This document shows, one piece after another, positions 35,671 to 43,320 of a stretch of 64,000 nt of DNA. Below the pieces are notes generated by a model. The model was not told where the DNA came from, searched no databases, and saw only the letters and a list, made by a program, of their open reading frames with translations. Every line of letters starts with the position of its first letter. Position 1 is the first letter of the stretch. The position numbers were made by a program, and so were the translations under genes. Source of the stretch: JASHVB01 sp035523995 (GTDB lineage Bacteria; Pseudomonadota; Alphaproteobacteria; Acetobacterales; Acetobacteraceae); assembly GCA_035523995.1 (NCBI GenBank), contig DATKPQ010000072.1, positions 1 through 64,000 of the forward strand, read 5' to 3'.

Positions 35671-38217
35671 CTACGCCGCCAGCGCCCAGCGTTGACCGAG
35701 TTCCGCCAGCAATCCGGGGATCTGATGTGCCGGCAGCGGCGGGCTGAAAAAATAGCCTTGCACTTCGGTGCATCCATTGGTGACCAGTTGCTCCAGCTGC
35801 GCGCTCGTCTCCACCCCCTCGGCCAGCGTGGTAATGCGCAGGCTGGCCCCCAGGGCCGCGACCGCCCGGATGATCGCGCCGCTCTCCTGGCCGTCGGCGA
35901 GATTGCGCACGAACGACTGGTCGATCTTGATTTTGTCGAAGGGATAGTTGCGCAGGTAGCTGAGCGACGAGTAGCCGGTGCCGAAATCGTCCATCGCGAT
36001 GCGCACGCCCAACGCCCGCAGCGCATGCAAGGTCCGCAGCGTGCGGTCTCCGTCGCGCAGCAATACGCTTTCGGTGACCTCCAGCTCCAGCCGGCCGGGC
36101 GGCAGCCCGGAAGCCGCCAATGCCTGCTGTACTGTCTCCACCAGCTGTCCGGCAAGGAATTGCACCGCTGAGACGTTGACCGCCACCAGTGGTGCATCGC
36201 GATTCCCCACCAGCGCGTCCCATCCGGCCGCCTCGGCGCAGGCGGTGCGCAGCACCCATTCGCCGAGGGGGACGATGAGCCCGATCTCCTCGGCCAGGCC
36301 GATGAAATCCGCCGGCGGCACAAGGCCGCGGGTCGGATGATGCCACCGCAGCAGTGCCTCGAAGCCGGTTACCGTGCGGTCGCTGAGGCTGACCAGCGGT
36401 TGATAGTGCAGATCGAACTCTCCCTCCTCCAGCGCCCGCCGCAGGTCCAGCTCCAGCTTGCGGCGCCCCTGCGCCAGCGCATCCATGTCTGGATCGAAGA
36501 AGCGCAGGTCGCCGCGCCCGTCCTCCTTGGCGCGGTACAGCGCGAGGTCCGCATTGCGCATCAACGTGTCCGCATCCGTGGTCCCACTGGCGCCATCGCT
36601 CAGTGCGATGCCGATCGAGACGCCGATGATCACGCTGTGGTCTTCGATCGAGTAGGGTTGGCCTACCGCATCGATCAGCCGGCCGGCGAGAATCTGTGCC
36701 CCGGCGGGCTGGTTCACCCCCGACTGGATCACGGCGAATTCGTCGCCTCCAAGCCGCGCCACCACATCCGTCTCGCGCACTTCCTGGCTCAGCCGGCTCG
36801 CCACTTCGCGCAAGAGCAAGTCGCCGACCGGATGGCCCAGCGTGTCGTTCACGTCCTTGAAGCGGTCCAGGTCGAGATACAACAGTGCAAAGCCTTCGCC
36901 GCGCCTGGCGCGCTGCAGGGCATGCTCTGCCTCCTGGCGGAATGCCAGGCGATTGCTCAGCCCGGTCAGCACATCGTGGCACGCCAAGTGGTTCACCCGC
37001 TGACCCTCGCGCCGCAGGTTGTCGGTGGTCTCACGCAGCCGGCAGGTAAGTGCCTCCAGCCGGATCGCCCGGCGCAACGACACCAGCAGATAGGCGGCGC
37101 TCATCAGCGTCATCACCAAGCCAATGGCCAGGGTCCCGCCGGCGTTCCAGGTGAAAATGCCGGCATCCAGGCCGTGTTCCGGCGCGAAGATGGCGCCCCA
37201 GTGCTGCCCGTCGATGTCGAGTGAGCCGATCCAATGCGGACCCGCCAGCAATGCCGCCTCGCTCGGTGCGGCCTCCGCCGCTGCACCCGATGCATGCCAG
37301 TAGATCAAACGGCTGCCGAACGGCCGGGTGGGATCAAAGAAATAAATGTTGGTCCCGGTGAGGTGCATGCGATCTGCCAGCACATTCTCGATCATCTGGC
37401 CGGTCTCGAACACGTCCAACACCACACCAAGCAGCTTTGGCTTTGCCGTACCGGCTTGCGCAGCGCGTTCGAACACCGGCACGAAACTCATGAATCCCTT
37501 CTGATGGCGGTTCTGGTTGACCAGCGTCAGAGGTGGCGTCGCGGCTGCCATGCCGCTGGTGATCGCCCTTTCGATCGCGGTGCGGCGCAGCCGTTCCGAG
37601 CCGAGGTCGAACCCCTGCACCACCGTGTTCGGCGCCGATGGGTCCGAATAGATGATCGGGAAATATTCGTCGCGTTCCTGCGCGCGTACCAGCCGGCCGT
37701 TGGACGCCCGCTCGGTGATTTGAAACCCGGGGAAGCCGTTCTCCTGCATGTGGCGCTCGAACGCCGCACGTTCGGCGCGCGTGACCCGCGGCGCCCACCC
37801 GGTATCGCGCAAACCCACTAGCCGGTTGCGCAATCCGGTCGAGAATTGTTCGTAAGCGCCGGCGCTGATCGGATATTCGGCGGTCTCGAGATAGGTTTTC
37901 AGCGTGTACAGCACGTCTGTCGCATGGGACAGGTGAACGTTCAGCGCTTGCTCCTCACGCCGCGCGCGGTTTTCGAAATCCACTGCCGCAAGCTCGGTGT
38001 CCCAGTGCGCCACGGCCATGGCGGCACCGATCGAGGCCAGCACGCCGATCAGTGCCGTCAGGATCACGCCAATATAGCGCGCGGCCCAGGCGCGGCCGGG
38101 CAGGGCCGGTGCTGATGGCTCACCGGCGGGACGTTCGCCAGCGATCGAGTCATTGCCTGCGTAGGCCACGTTGCCCACTCCACTGGCGGCACCTCGCCGC
38201 ACTCCAGAAACGGGCAA
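35671..38217 (-). CDS. CHASE-GGDEF-EAL c-di-GMP turnover protein
   Basis: Membrane-bound bifunctional-looking c-di-GMP enzyme. One helix (about 47-70) leads to a periplasmic CHASE sensor (about 90-300) and a second helix (about 362-382). The GGDEF domain has the intact GGDEF at 490-494 and an inhibitory-site motif RETD at 481-484. The EAL domain has EAL at 620-622, N681, E713-V-T-E716, DDFGTG at 743-748, KID at 764-766, E800 and Q820, so both halves look catalytically competent. No ATG precedes the first helix: the listed start is TTG, and a GTG at 38178 is an alternative, so the N-terminus is unsure. The neighbouring PilZ chemoreceptor could read its product (inference). Confidence 0.9.
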   Translation of the reverse strand: MPVSGVRRGAASGVGNVAYAGNDSIAGERPAGEPSAPALPGRAWAARYIGVILTALIGVLASIGAAMAVAHWDTELAAVDFENRARREEQALNVHLSHATDVLYTLKTYLETAEYPISAGAYEQFSTGLRNRLVGLRDTGWAPRVTRAERAAFERHMQENGFPGFQITERASNGRLVRAQERDEYFPIIYSDPSAPNTVVQGFDLGSERLRRTAIERAITSGMAAATPPLTLVNQNRHQKGFMSFVPVFERAAQAGTAKPKLLGVVLDVFETGQMIENVLADRMHLTGTNIYFFDPTRPFGSRLIYWHASGAAAEAAPSEAALLAGPHWIGSLDIDGQHWGAIFAPEHGLDAGIFTWNAGGTLAIGLVMTLMSAAYLLVSLRRAIRLEALTCRLRETTDNLRREGQRVNHLACHDVLTGLSNRLAFRQEAEHALQRARRGEGFALLYLDLDRFKDVNDTLGHPVGDLLLREVASRLSQEVRETDVVARLGGDEFAVIQSGVNQPAGAQILAGRLIDAVGQPYSIEDHSVIIGVSIGIALSDGASGTTDADTLMRNADLALYRAKEDGRGDLRFFDPDMDALAQGRRKLELDLRRALEEGEFDLHYQPLVSLSDRTVTGFEALLRWHHPTRGLVPPADFIGLAEEIGLIVPLGEWVLRTACAEAAGWDALVGNRDAPLVAVNVSAVQFLAGQLVETVQQALAASGLPPGRLELEVTESVLLRDGDRTLRTLHALRALGVRIAMDDFGTGYSSLSYLRNYPFDKIKIDQSFVRNLADGQESGAIIRAVAALGASLRITTLAEGVETSAQLEQLVTNGCTEVQGYFFSPPLPAHQIPGLLAELGQRWALAA

Positions 38218-38470
38218 GCCGTGCCGTTCGCCGGAACGGTGCGCACGGTGGCCGGATTTGGTGCCGCCATCATTGGCATGGGGCGGTTAATTCGCGGTAA
38301 AAGAGCGGCCTGGCATGGTGCGGAGACCATTGGGCGTTCGGTTCCCTTGGCGGCTGCGCCCAGCACTGCGCTGACCCATTGCCTCTGGCCATTTCGTGGA
38401 ACCCGACGAAACCGGCGCGAATGCCATCGTATGGGTGTCCGAATAGTTTCGGCTGATTTGATCCAGGTCA

Positions 38471-38812
38471 ATGAACGGCTTTCGTAGAGACGGTCTTTTG
38501 TTGGCAATTATGGCCTTCGAGGCTGTCATGAGTACCGGGGATAATTATCGGCAGTACACCAATGGCGAGCCTGATCCCGCCGGGGGCCTCTGCGTTGCGA
38601 TCCGATTGCTCGCTGAGACAACGGAAAATCCTTGTGTGCTGATTGGTGCCTTGATCGAGGGAGCAGTGTACACCGCCTATCGGTCTGTTCCGTATAAAGA
38701 ACAATCGGCCTCGGCGGCGGCGATGCTCCGGTTGCTGATCGAACGGATCGACGCGTATGGGCTTGCTCGGTCGCCTGAAGGCACCGGGAGCGGCGGCCGT
38801 AGCGGCCTGTGA
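38471..38812 (+). CDS. Hypothetical protein
   Basis: A possible 113-residue protein with no family recognised. Its composition looks protein-like: amphipathic helical stretches (DGLLLAIMAFEAVMS, ASAAAMLRLLIERIDAYG) and a central LCVAIRLLAETTENPCVLIGA. No signal peptide and no motif for a function. A weak cagg lies upstream of the ATG. It is divergent from the GGDEF-EAL gene, and repeat sequence follows it. It could be a chance frame; codon use analysis and homologues would decide. Confidence 0.45.
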   Translation: MNGFRRDGLLLAIMAFEAVMSTGDNYRQYTNGEPDPAGGLCVAIRLLAETTENPCVLIGALIEGAVYTAYRSVPYKEQSASAAAMLRLLIERIDAYGLARSPEGTGSGGRSGL

Positions 38813-38896
38813 CCATTGCCGGGGCTTCGCAGCAATACGGGGCTGGGGCTGTTCGAGCGCGCGTCAGAGATTTCTTCCGCCCTGACAACAAAGAAA

Positions 38897-39013
38897 GGCC
38901 TCGCCTTCCCCTTGCGGGAGGGGCAGGGGGGCTCGCAACGTCCGATGTCAACCCATCCCCCTGACCTTGGTCCGCTTCGCGGCCCAAACCCACAAGGGGA
39001 GGGGGGACCCTTT
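38897..39013. repeat. CCTTCCCC/GGGGAGGG inverted repeat pair
   Basis: Left ccttccccttgcgggagggg and right cacaaggggaggggg blocks about 70 bp apart, enclosing a ccatccccctgaccttggtc segment. Related in style to the palindrome at 59162-59285. It lies in the spacer downstream of gatA. Confidence 0.55.
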
Positions 39014-39066
39014 CATTCAGTTGCGGGTTGACCGCCGGACCGGTGGTCAATCCGCAATGACAGGAG

Positions 39067-39087
39067 ACGCGGCGGGCTGTGCCGCGT
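39067..39087 (-). terminator. Hairpin after gatA
   Basis: Perfect 7-bp stem acgcggc/gccgcgt with a 7-nt loop directly downstream of the gatA stop on the minus strand. Modest terminator candidate without a T-run. Confidence 0.4.
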
Positions 39088-39088
39088 T

Positions 39089-40597
39089 TCAGGGGTTCTG
39101 GGTATGGGCATTGGCGGAGCCGGCAGCCATAAGCGTCGGCACCGCGTCAAACCTGGCTGCTTGCTCCAACGCTGCTGCCACTGCGAAAACCGTCTCCTCA
39201 TCAAACGGTTTGCCCATGACCTGAAGGCCGATCGGCAAGCCATTTGCATCCAGGCCCGCGGGCAGCGACATCGCGGGAATACCCGCCAGATCGGCCGGAC
39301 CGGTGAACTCGTCGTTCAAATACATCTGCACCGGGTCGTCCATCTTCTCGCCCTGTGCGAAGGGGGCCGACGGTGCAGTGGGCGTCAGCAGCGCGTCCAC
39401 ATGGGTGAAGGCATCGGTGAAGTCCTTCAAAATCAGGGATCGCACTTTTTGCGCACGCAGGTAATAGGCATCGTAATAGCCTGCTGAGAGAACGTAGGTG
39501 CCGACCAGGATGCGGCGGCGTACTTCCGGGCCGAAGCCGGTTGCCCTGGTGCGTTCGTAGAGATCGCGCAGGTCGCTGCCGTCCGATCGCAGGCCGAATC
39601 GCACGCCGTCGTAGCGCGCCAGATTTGAAGACGCTTCGGCGGGCGCAATGATGTAGTAGGCCGGGAGTGCGTATTTCCGGTGCGGCGTGGAGACGTCGAC
39701 GATTTCGGCGCCTGCCTCGCGCAGCCAGGCAAGGCCCTGCTGCCAGACGGTCTCGATCTCCTCCGGCATGCCGTCCACACGGTACTCGCGCGGCACGCCG
39801 ATGCGCAGGCCCTTTACCCCTCGCCCGCAGGCCGCGACAAAGTCGGGCACCGGCACGTCGGCACTGGTGGAATCCTTCGGATCGTGCCCGGCCATCGAGC
39901 CGAGCAGGATCGCGCAATCCCCCACGGTGCGGGCGAAGGGGCCCGGATGGTCCAGCGAGGACGCAAACGCCACCACGCCCCAACGCGAGCACCGGCCGTA
40001 AGTCGGCTTGATGCCGACGATGCCGCAGAACGATGCCGGCTGGCGGATCGAACCGCCGGTGTCGGTGCCGGTGCCGCCCATCGCCAGCCGCGCCGCAACT
40101 GCTGCGGCGGACCCGCCGGAGGAGCCGCCCGGCACCAGCACGGCCTCGGCGTCCTGCCGGCGCTTCCAGGGGTTCTCCACGGGGCCGAAGGCCGAAGTCA
40201 TGTTGGACGAGCCCATGGCGAACTCGTCCATGTTGGTCTTGCCCAGGAAGATTGCGCCATCGCGCAGCAGGTTGGCGGTGACGGTGCTTTCATAGCGCGG
40301 CACGAAGGGGCGCAGGATGTTGCTGCCGGCGGTTGTGCGCACGCCCTCGGTGCAGAACAGATCCTTGATGGCGAGGGGGATGCCGGTCAGCGCGCGGGTG
40401 TCGCCGCGGGCCAGGGCGGCATCGGCCGCCCGCGCCTGGTCCATCGCCAGGGCGTGGCTGACCGTGATGTAGGCGTTCAGGCGCGGGTTCAGGGCCTCGA
40501 TCGCGTGCAGATGCGCGAGGGTCAGTTCCTCGGCGCTGAAGTCGCGGGCGCGCAGCCCGGCACGGGCTTGCGCGATGGTCAGGCCGGTCAGGGTCAT
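39089..40597 (-). CDS. gatA: Asp-tRNA(Asn)/Glu-tRNA(Gln) amidotransferase subunit A
   Basis: Glutaminase subunit of the GatCAB transamidase that converts misacylated Glu-tRNA(Gln) or Asp-tRNA(Asn). The amidase Ser-cis-Ser-Lys triad can be placed: Lys78 (PLAIKDLF), Ser159 (GGSSGGS) and Ser183 (DTGGSIRQPA). The GatA-specific SSNMTSAFGPVENPW and KPTYGRCSRWGVVAFASSLD segments separate it from catabolic amidases. The length is 502 residues. The start overlaps the gatC stop by 4 nt. gatB, normally the third subunit gene, does not follow here, so it must be encoded elsewhere. Confidence 0.95.
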   Translation of the reverse strand: MTLTGLTIAQARAGLRARDFSAEELTLAHLHAIEALNPRLNAYITVSHALAMDQARAADAALARGDTRALTGIPLAIKDLFCTEGVRTTAGSNILRPFVPRYESTVTANLLRDGAIFLGKTNMDEFAMGSSNMTSAFGPVENPWKRRQDAEAVLVPGGSSGGSAAAVAARLAMGGTGTDTGGSIRQPASFCGIVGIKPTYGRCSRWGVVAFASSLDHPGPFARTVGDCAILLGSMAGHDPKDSTSADVPVPDFVAACGRGVKGLRIGVPREYRVDGMPEEIETVWQQGLAWLREAGAEIVDVSTPHRKYALPAYYIIAPAEASSNLARYDGVRFGLRSDGSDLRDLYERTRATGFGPEVRRRILVGTYVLSAGYYDAYYLRAQKVRSLILKDFTDAFTHVDALLTPTAPSAPFAQGEKMDDPVQMYLNDEFTGPADLAGIPAMSLPAGLDANGLPIGLQVMGKPFDEETVFAVAAALEQAARFDAVPTLMAAGSANAHTQNP

Positions 40598-40881
40598 TCC
40601 ACGACCTTTGGCACCGCAAACAAGGAACCGGCGCGGTCGGGGGCGTTGGCCATGATCTTTTCCGGGTAGCCGCCGTCGGTGACCACGTCCTCGCGCATCT
40701 TCAGCGCCATGTGCGCGGCACCGGTCAGCGGCTCGACGCCTTCGATGTTCACCTCGTTCAATTGCTCGATCCAGCCCAGGATGCCGTTCAGTTCGTTTTG
40801 GAGGCGGGGGATTTCGTCCTCCTCCACGCGGATGCGGGCGAGCGTCGCGATGCGGCGGACAGTGGCGTGATCGAGCGCCAT
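40594..40881 (-). CDS. gatC: Asp-tRNA(Asn)/Glu-tRNA(Gln) amidotransferase subunit C
   Basis: Small scaffold subunit that ties GatA to GatB. It has 95 residues with the family-typical start ALDHATVRRIATLARIRV, the helix NELNGILGWIEQLNEVN and the loop VEPLTGAAHMALKMREDVV followed by the conserved C-terminal FAVPKVVE. The stop overlaps the gatA start (ATGA), so both are translated as a coupled pair. It is divergent from ruvX across about 115 bp, an arrangement common in alphaproteobacteria. Confidence 0.95.
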   Translation of the reverse strand: MALDHATVRRIATLARIRVEEDEIPRLQNELNGILGWIEQLNEVNIEGVEPLTGAAHMALKMREDVVTDGGYPEKIMANAPDRAGSLFAVPKVVE

Positions 40882-40996
40882 GGGAACGATGGACCTTTGT
40901 TGGGGAATTGCGCGCCCGGGACCATACCGGCGGGGCCGCGCTGGTTCAACGGCGCGACCGCTTTGCCCCCGGCTCTTCCCCCGGCATAACCCGCCG

Positions 40997-41458
40997 ATGC
41001 CCTTGTTCGATTTGCCTGCGCTACGCGACCGGTTGGGCCGCCATCAGCGGCTGATCGGGGTCGATCCGGGCCAGCGCACGATCGGGCTGGCGCTCTCGGA
41101 CGTGTTGCTGACGCTCGCCTCGCCCTACGGCAGCCTGCGACGGGGCAAGTTGCGTGATAACGCCGGCGAGATCGCCGCGCTGGCCGCAAAAGAGGGCGCC
41201 GGCGGGCTGGTGGTGGGGTGGCCGTTGTCGATGGACGGCTCGGTGGGGCCGGCGGCCCAGGCGGCGCGGGACTGGGCGCTGGCGCTGTCGGAGGCCACCG
41301 GCCTGCCCTGTGCGCTGTGGGACGAGCGGCTGTCCAGCGCGGCGGCGAACCGGTTCCTGATCCGGGAGGCGGATGTCAGCCGCAAACGGCGGGCGGCAGC
41401 GGTGGACCGCATGGCGGCTGCCTGGATGCTGCAAAGCGCGCTCGATACGCTGCGGTGA
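40997..41458 (+). CDS. ruvX: Putative Holliday junction resolvase / pre-16S rRNA nuclease (YqgF)
   Basis: RNase H-fold nuclease of the RuvX/YqgF family, implicated in 16S rRNA 5' maturation and proposed as a junction resolvase. The first acidic motif is GVDPGQRTIGLALSD. A VVGWPLSMDGSVGPAA segment and the WDERLSSAAANRFL motif follow, with an Asp near the C-terminus (AAAVDRMAAAWML). The frame is open from 40880, but ATG 40997 starts the domain properly and gives 153 residues, the usual size. Divergent from gatC-gatA. Confidence 0.92.
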   Translation: MPLFDLPALRDRLGRHQRLIGVDPGQRTIGLALSDVLLTLASPYGSLRRGKLRDNAGEIAALAAKEGAGGLVVGWPLSMDGSVGPAAQAARDWALALSEATGLPCALWDERLSSAAANRFLIREADVSRKRRAAAVDRMAAAWMLQSALDTLR

Positions 41459-41520
41459 GGCGTTGGCTCCGCGCGCAGGCGTGAACCAATGCAGGGCGGC
41501 GCGTCACCAGATACTCCGGC

Positions 41521-42669
41521 ATGCCCACCTTGCCCGCGATTGCCGCCGCCGCCGTGATTGGCTCGATCGGCGTCAACACGCATATCGATTTCAACGCCTA
41601 TGGCTATCAGAACCGGGGCCTGGTGGCGCAGGCGATCAACTACCTGGGCGTGAAGAACCTGCGCGACAGCGCGGCCAACCCGTCCGATGTCGAGACCTGG
41701 CCGCAGGTGGCGCGGGCAACGGGCGCCAAATTCGACGATTTCATCGGCGAGACGTCACCGGCCGGTATGGCGGCGCAATTGGCGCTGATGCCGCGGCTGG
41801 CCCAGGAAGGCGTGTTGAACGCGGTCGAGGGCGGGAATGAGGAGGACGATGCTTATGCGAGGTCGCAAGGCAACAGCCTGCCGTTCACGGCACGGTTCCA
41901 GCAGCGGGTCGATGCGATGGGGCGATCGCTCGGGCTGCCGGTAATCAACATGAGTTTTGGCAGTGGCTGGACGGCGGCGAACGACTGGCATGGCGATTAC
42001 GATAAGGTAGGCAACCTGTCGGCTTACGCGAGCTATGCCAATGCGCATGCTTATCCGATGGCAGGACAGACGACGGGCGCGACAATCCGGCGGCTGAATG
42101 ATGATGCGCGCCTGGCTGCCGCGAGCCGTCCGGTAATGACCACGGAAATCGGCTGGAATACCGGCGGCGAAGGTCCGGCGGTGCGGGGCGTGGTACAGGC
42201 GGTGCTGGACGCTATCAAGGACGGCGACGCCGGCGTGTATTTCTATGCCTTGTTCGATGACATGTCGGGCAAGTACGGGTTGATGAATTCGGACGGATCG
42301 CCTCGTCCGGCGGGAGCAGCGCTGCACAATTTCACGACGTTACTGGCTGATGGCGGCGGCAGGTTCACACCAGGTTCGCTCGGCTATAGCCTGGGCGGTC
42401 GTGTCGGCGGCGACGAGACACTGCTGATGCAGAAGTCGGATGGCAGCTTCTGGCTGGCGCTTTGGAACGAAAGCGCGGATCGCCATCGGGTGGTGGTGAA
42501 CCTGGGAGAGGTAGCGTCGCGGATCGCGGTGTTCGATCCGGTGAGAGGTACGTCCGCAGTCGCGAGCAATGGCGAAGCAAAACACGTGACGGTGGAACTG
42601 GGGAACGATCCTCTGCTGATCGAGGTTGTGTCCGGCGCCGCCGGTGGCACGACCGATACGGTTCGTTAG
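41521..42669 (+). CDS. Glycoside-hydrolase-like (clan GH-A type) protein, short paralogue
   Basis: A predicted TIM-barrel glycosidase-like protein of 382 residues. It begins IGSIGVNTHIDFNAYGYQN, with the strand-4 acid/base-like motif EGGNEED at 103-109 and a strand-7-like nucleophile motif TTEIGWNTGG (Glu209), the two-glutamate layout of clan GH-A. A C-terminal beta-sandwich-like part spans about 285-370 (LLMQKSDGSFWLALWNES). No signal peptide is visible. It aligns almost without gaps over about 370 residues with the downstream 609-residue paralogue, but lacks the linker and calcium-binding tail. The catalytic role is inferred from motif spacing; the family was not identified with certainty. 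Confidence 0.72.
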   Translation: MPTLPAIAAAAVIGSIGVNTHIDFNAYGYQNRGLVAQAINYLGVKNLRDSAANPSDVETWPQVARATGAKFDDFIGETSPAGMAAQLALMPRLAQEGVLNAVEGGNEEDDAYARSQGNSLPFTARFQQRVDAMGRSLGLPVINMSFGSGWTAANDWHGDYDKVGNLSAYASYANAHAYPMAGQTTGATIRRLNDDARLAAASRPVMTTEIGWNTGGEGPAVRGVVQAVLDAIKDGDAGVYFYALFDDMSGKYGLMNSDGSPRPAGAALHNFTTLLADGGGRFTPGSLGYSLGGRVGGDETLLMQKSDGSFWLALWNESADRHRVVVNLGEVASRIAVFDPVRGTSAVASNGEAKHVTVELGNDPLLIEVVSGAAGGTTDTVR

Positions 42670-43320
42670 TGGACGGAATGCCAGTCGCGGGTTGCGGTGC
42701 TGCCTGGTTTCGACACGGGACGGGAAGGACAATCCGGAAGGCGTTCATATTTCTTATTATGGAATCTGTTGGCGATGCTGCTTGCCGCAAGTCTATCACC
42801 ATTACGAATGCGTGCATCCGCGGTTGAAAATTCTTGTCTGCGGCGCGCGGGGCGCCGGTCGCGGATGCTGCCAAGCGTCGCGAGAAAGCGCCGAATTCGT
42901 TGACTTCACGAGATCATAGCGGCCAAAGATTGTGGCCCGATAACCACGCCAACGTGCAAGTGCAACACGTCTGTCGATTCCTAAGAAACTAGTCTCAGCC
43001 ATGCGACTTGCCCACATCCGCCAACCGACAACGTGGCAACCAAGTCTCACGCAGGGGTGTATCCCGACGCAGGATGTTGGTAGAGCCGCGCCGCGCTGAC
43101 CGCTGACGCCAGCGCCTCACCGGCCTTGCCGCCGAATCGTCCCCACATGCGGACGCCACCCAGGCGTCCCGCCACGAAGCAACGTGCCGTTAAGAAACGA
43201 TCCGCGGGCGCCCTGCCCTCGGGAGGCGGCCGATGGCCGGCCTGCTTTGGTCCTTGTCAGTAACGAGCTGCGGCGCAATCCGCGGCGGGAAACGTCACCT
43301 CGTACGGGAGCCAACCGCCT
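42670..43320. other. 651-bp spacer between GH-like paralogues
   Basis: No supported gene. It holds relatively AT-rich patches (about 42745-42790 and 42900-42990) where promoters for the second paralogue could lie; no convincing -35/-10 pair was picked. No remnant of the tail of the longer paralogue was recognised after the shorter gene. Confidence 0.5.

Noticed and set aside
39089..40597. Catabolic amidase instead of GatA
   Set aside because: GatA-specific segments and the overlapping gatC gene make the tRNA amidotransferase assignment much stronger.
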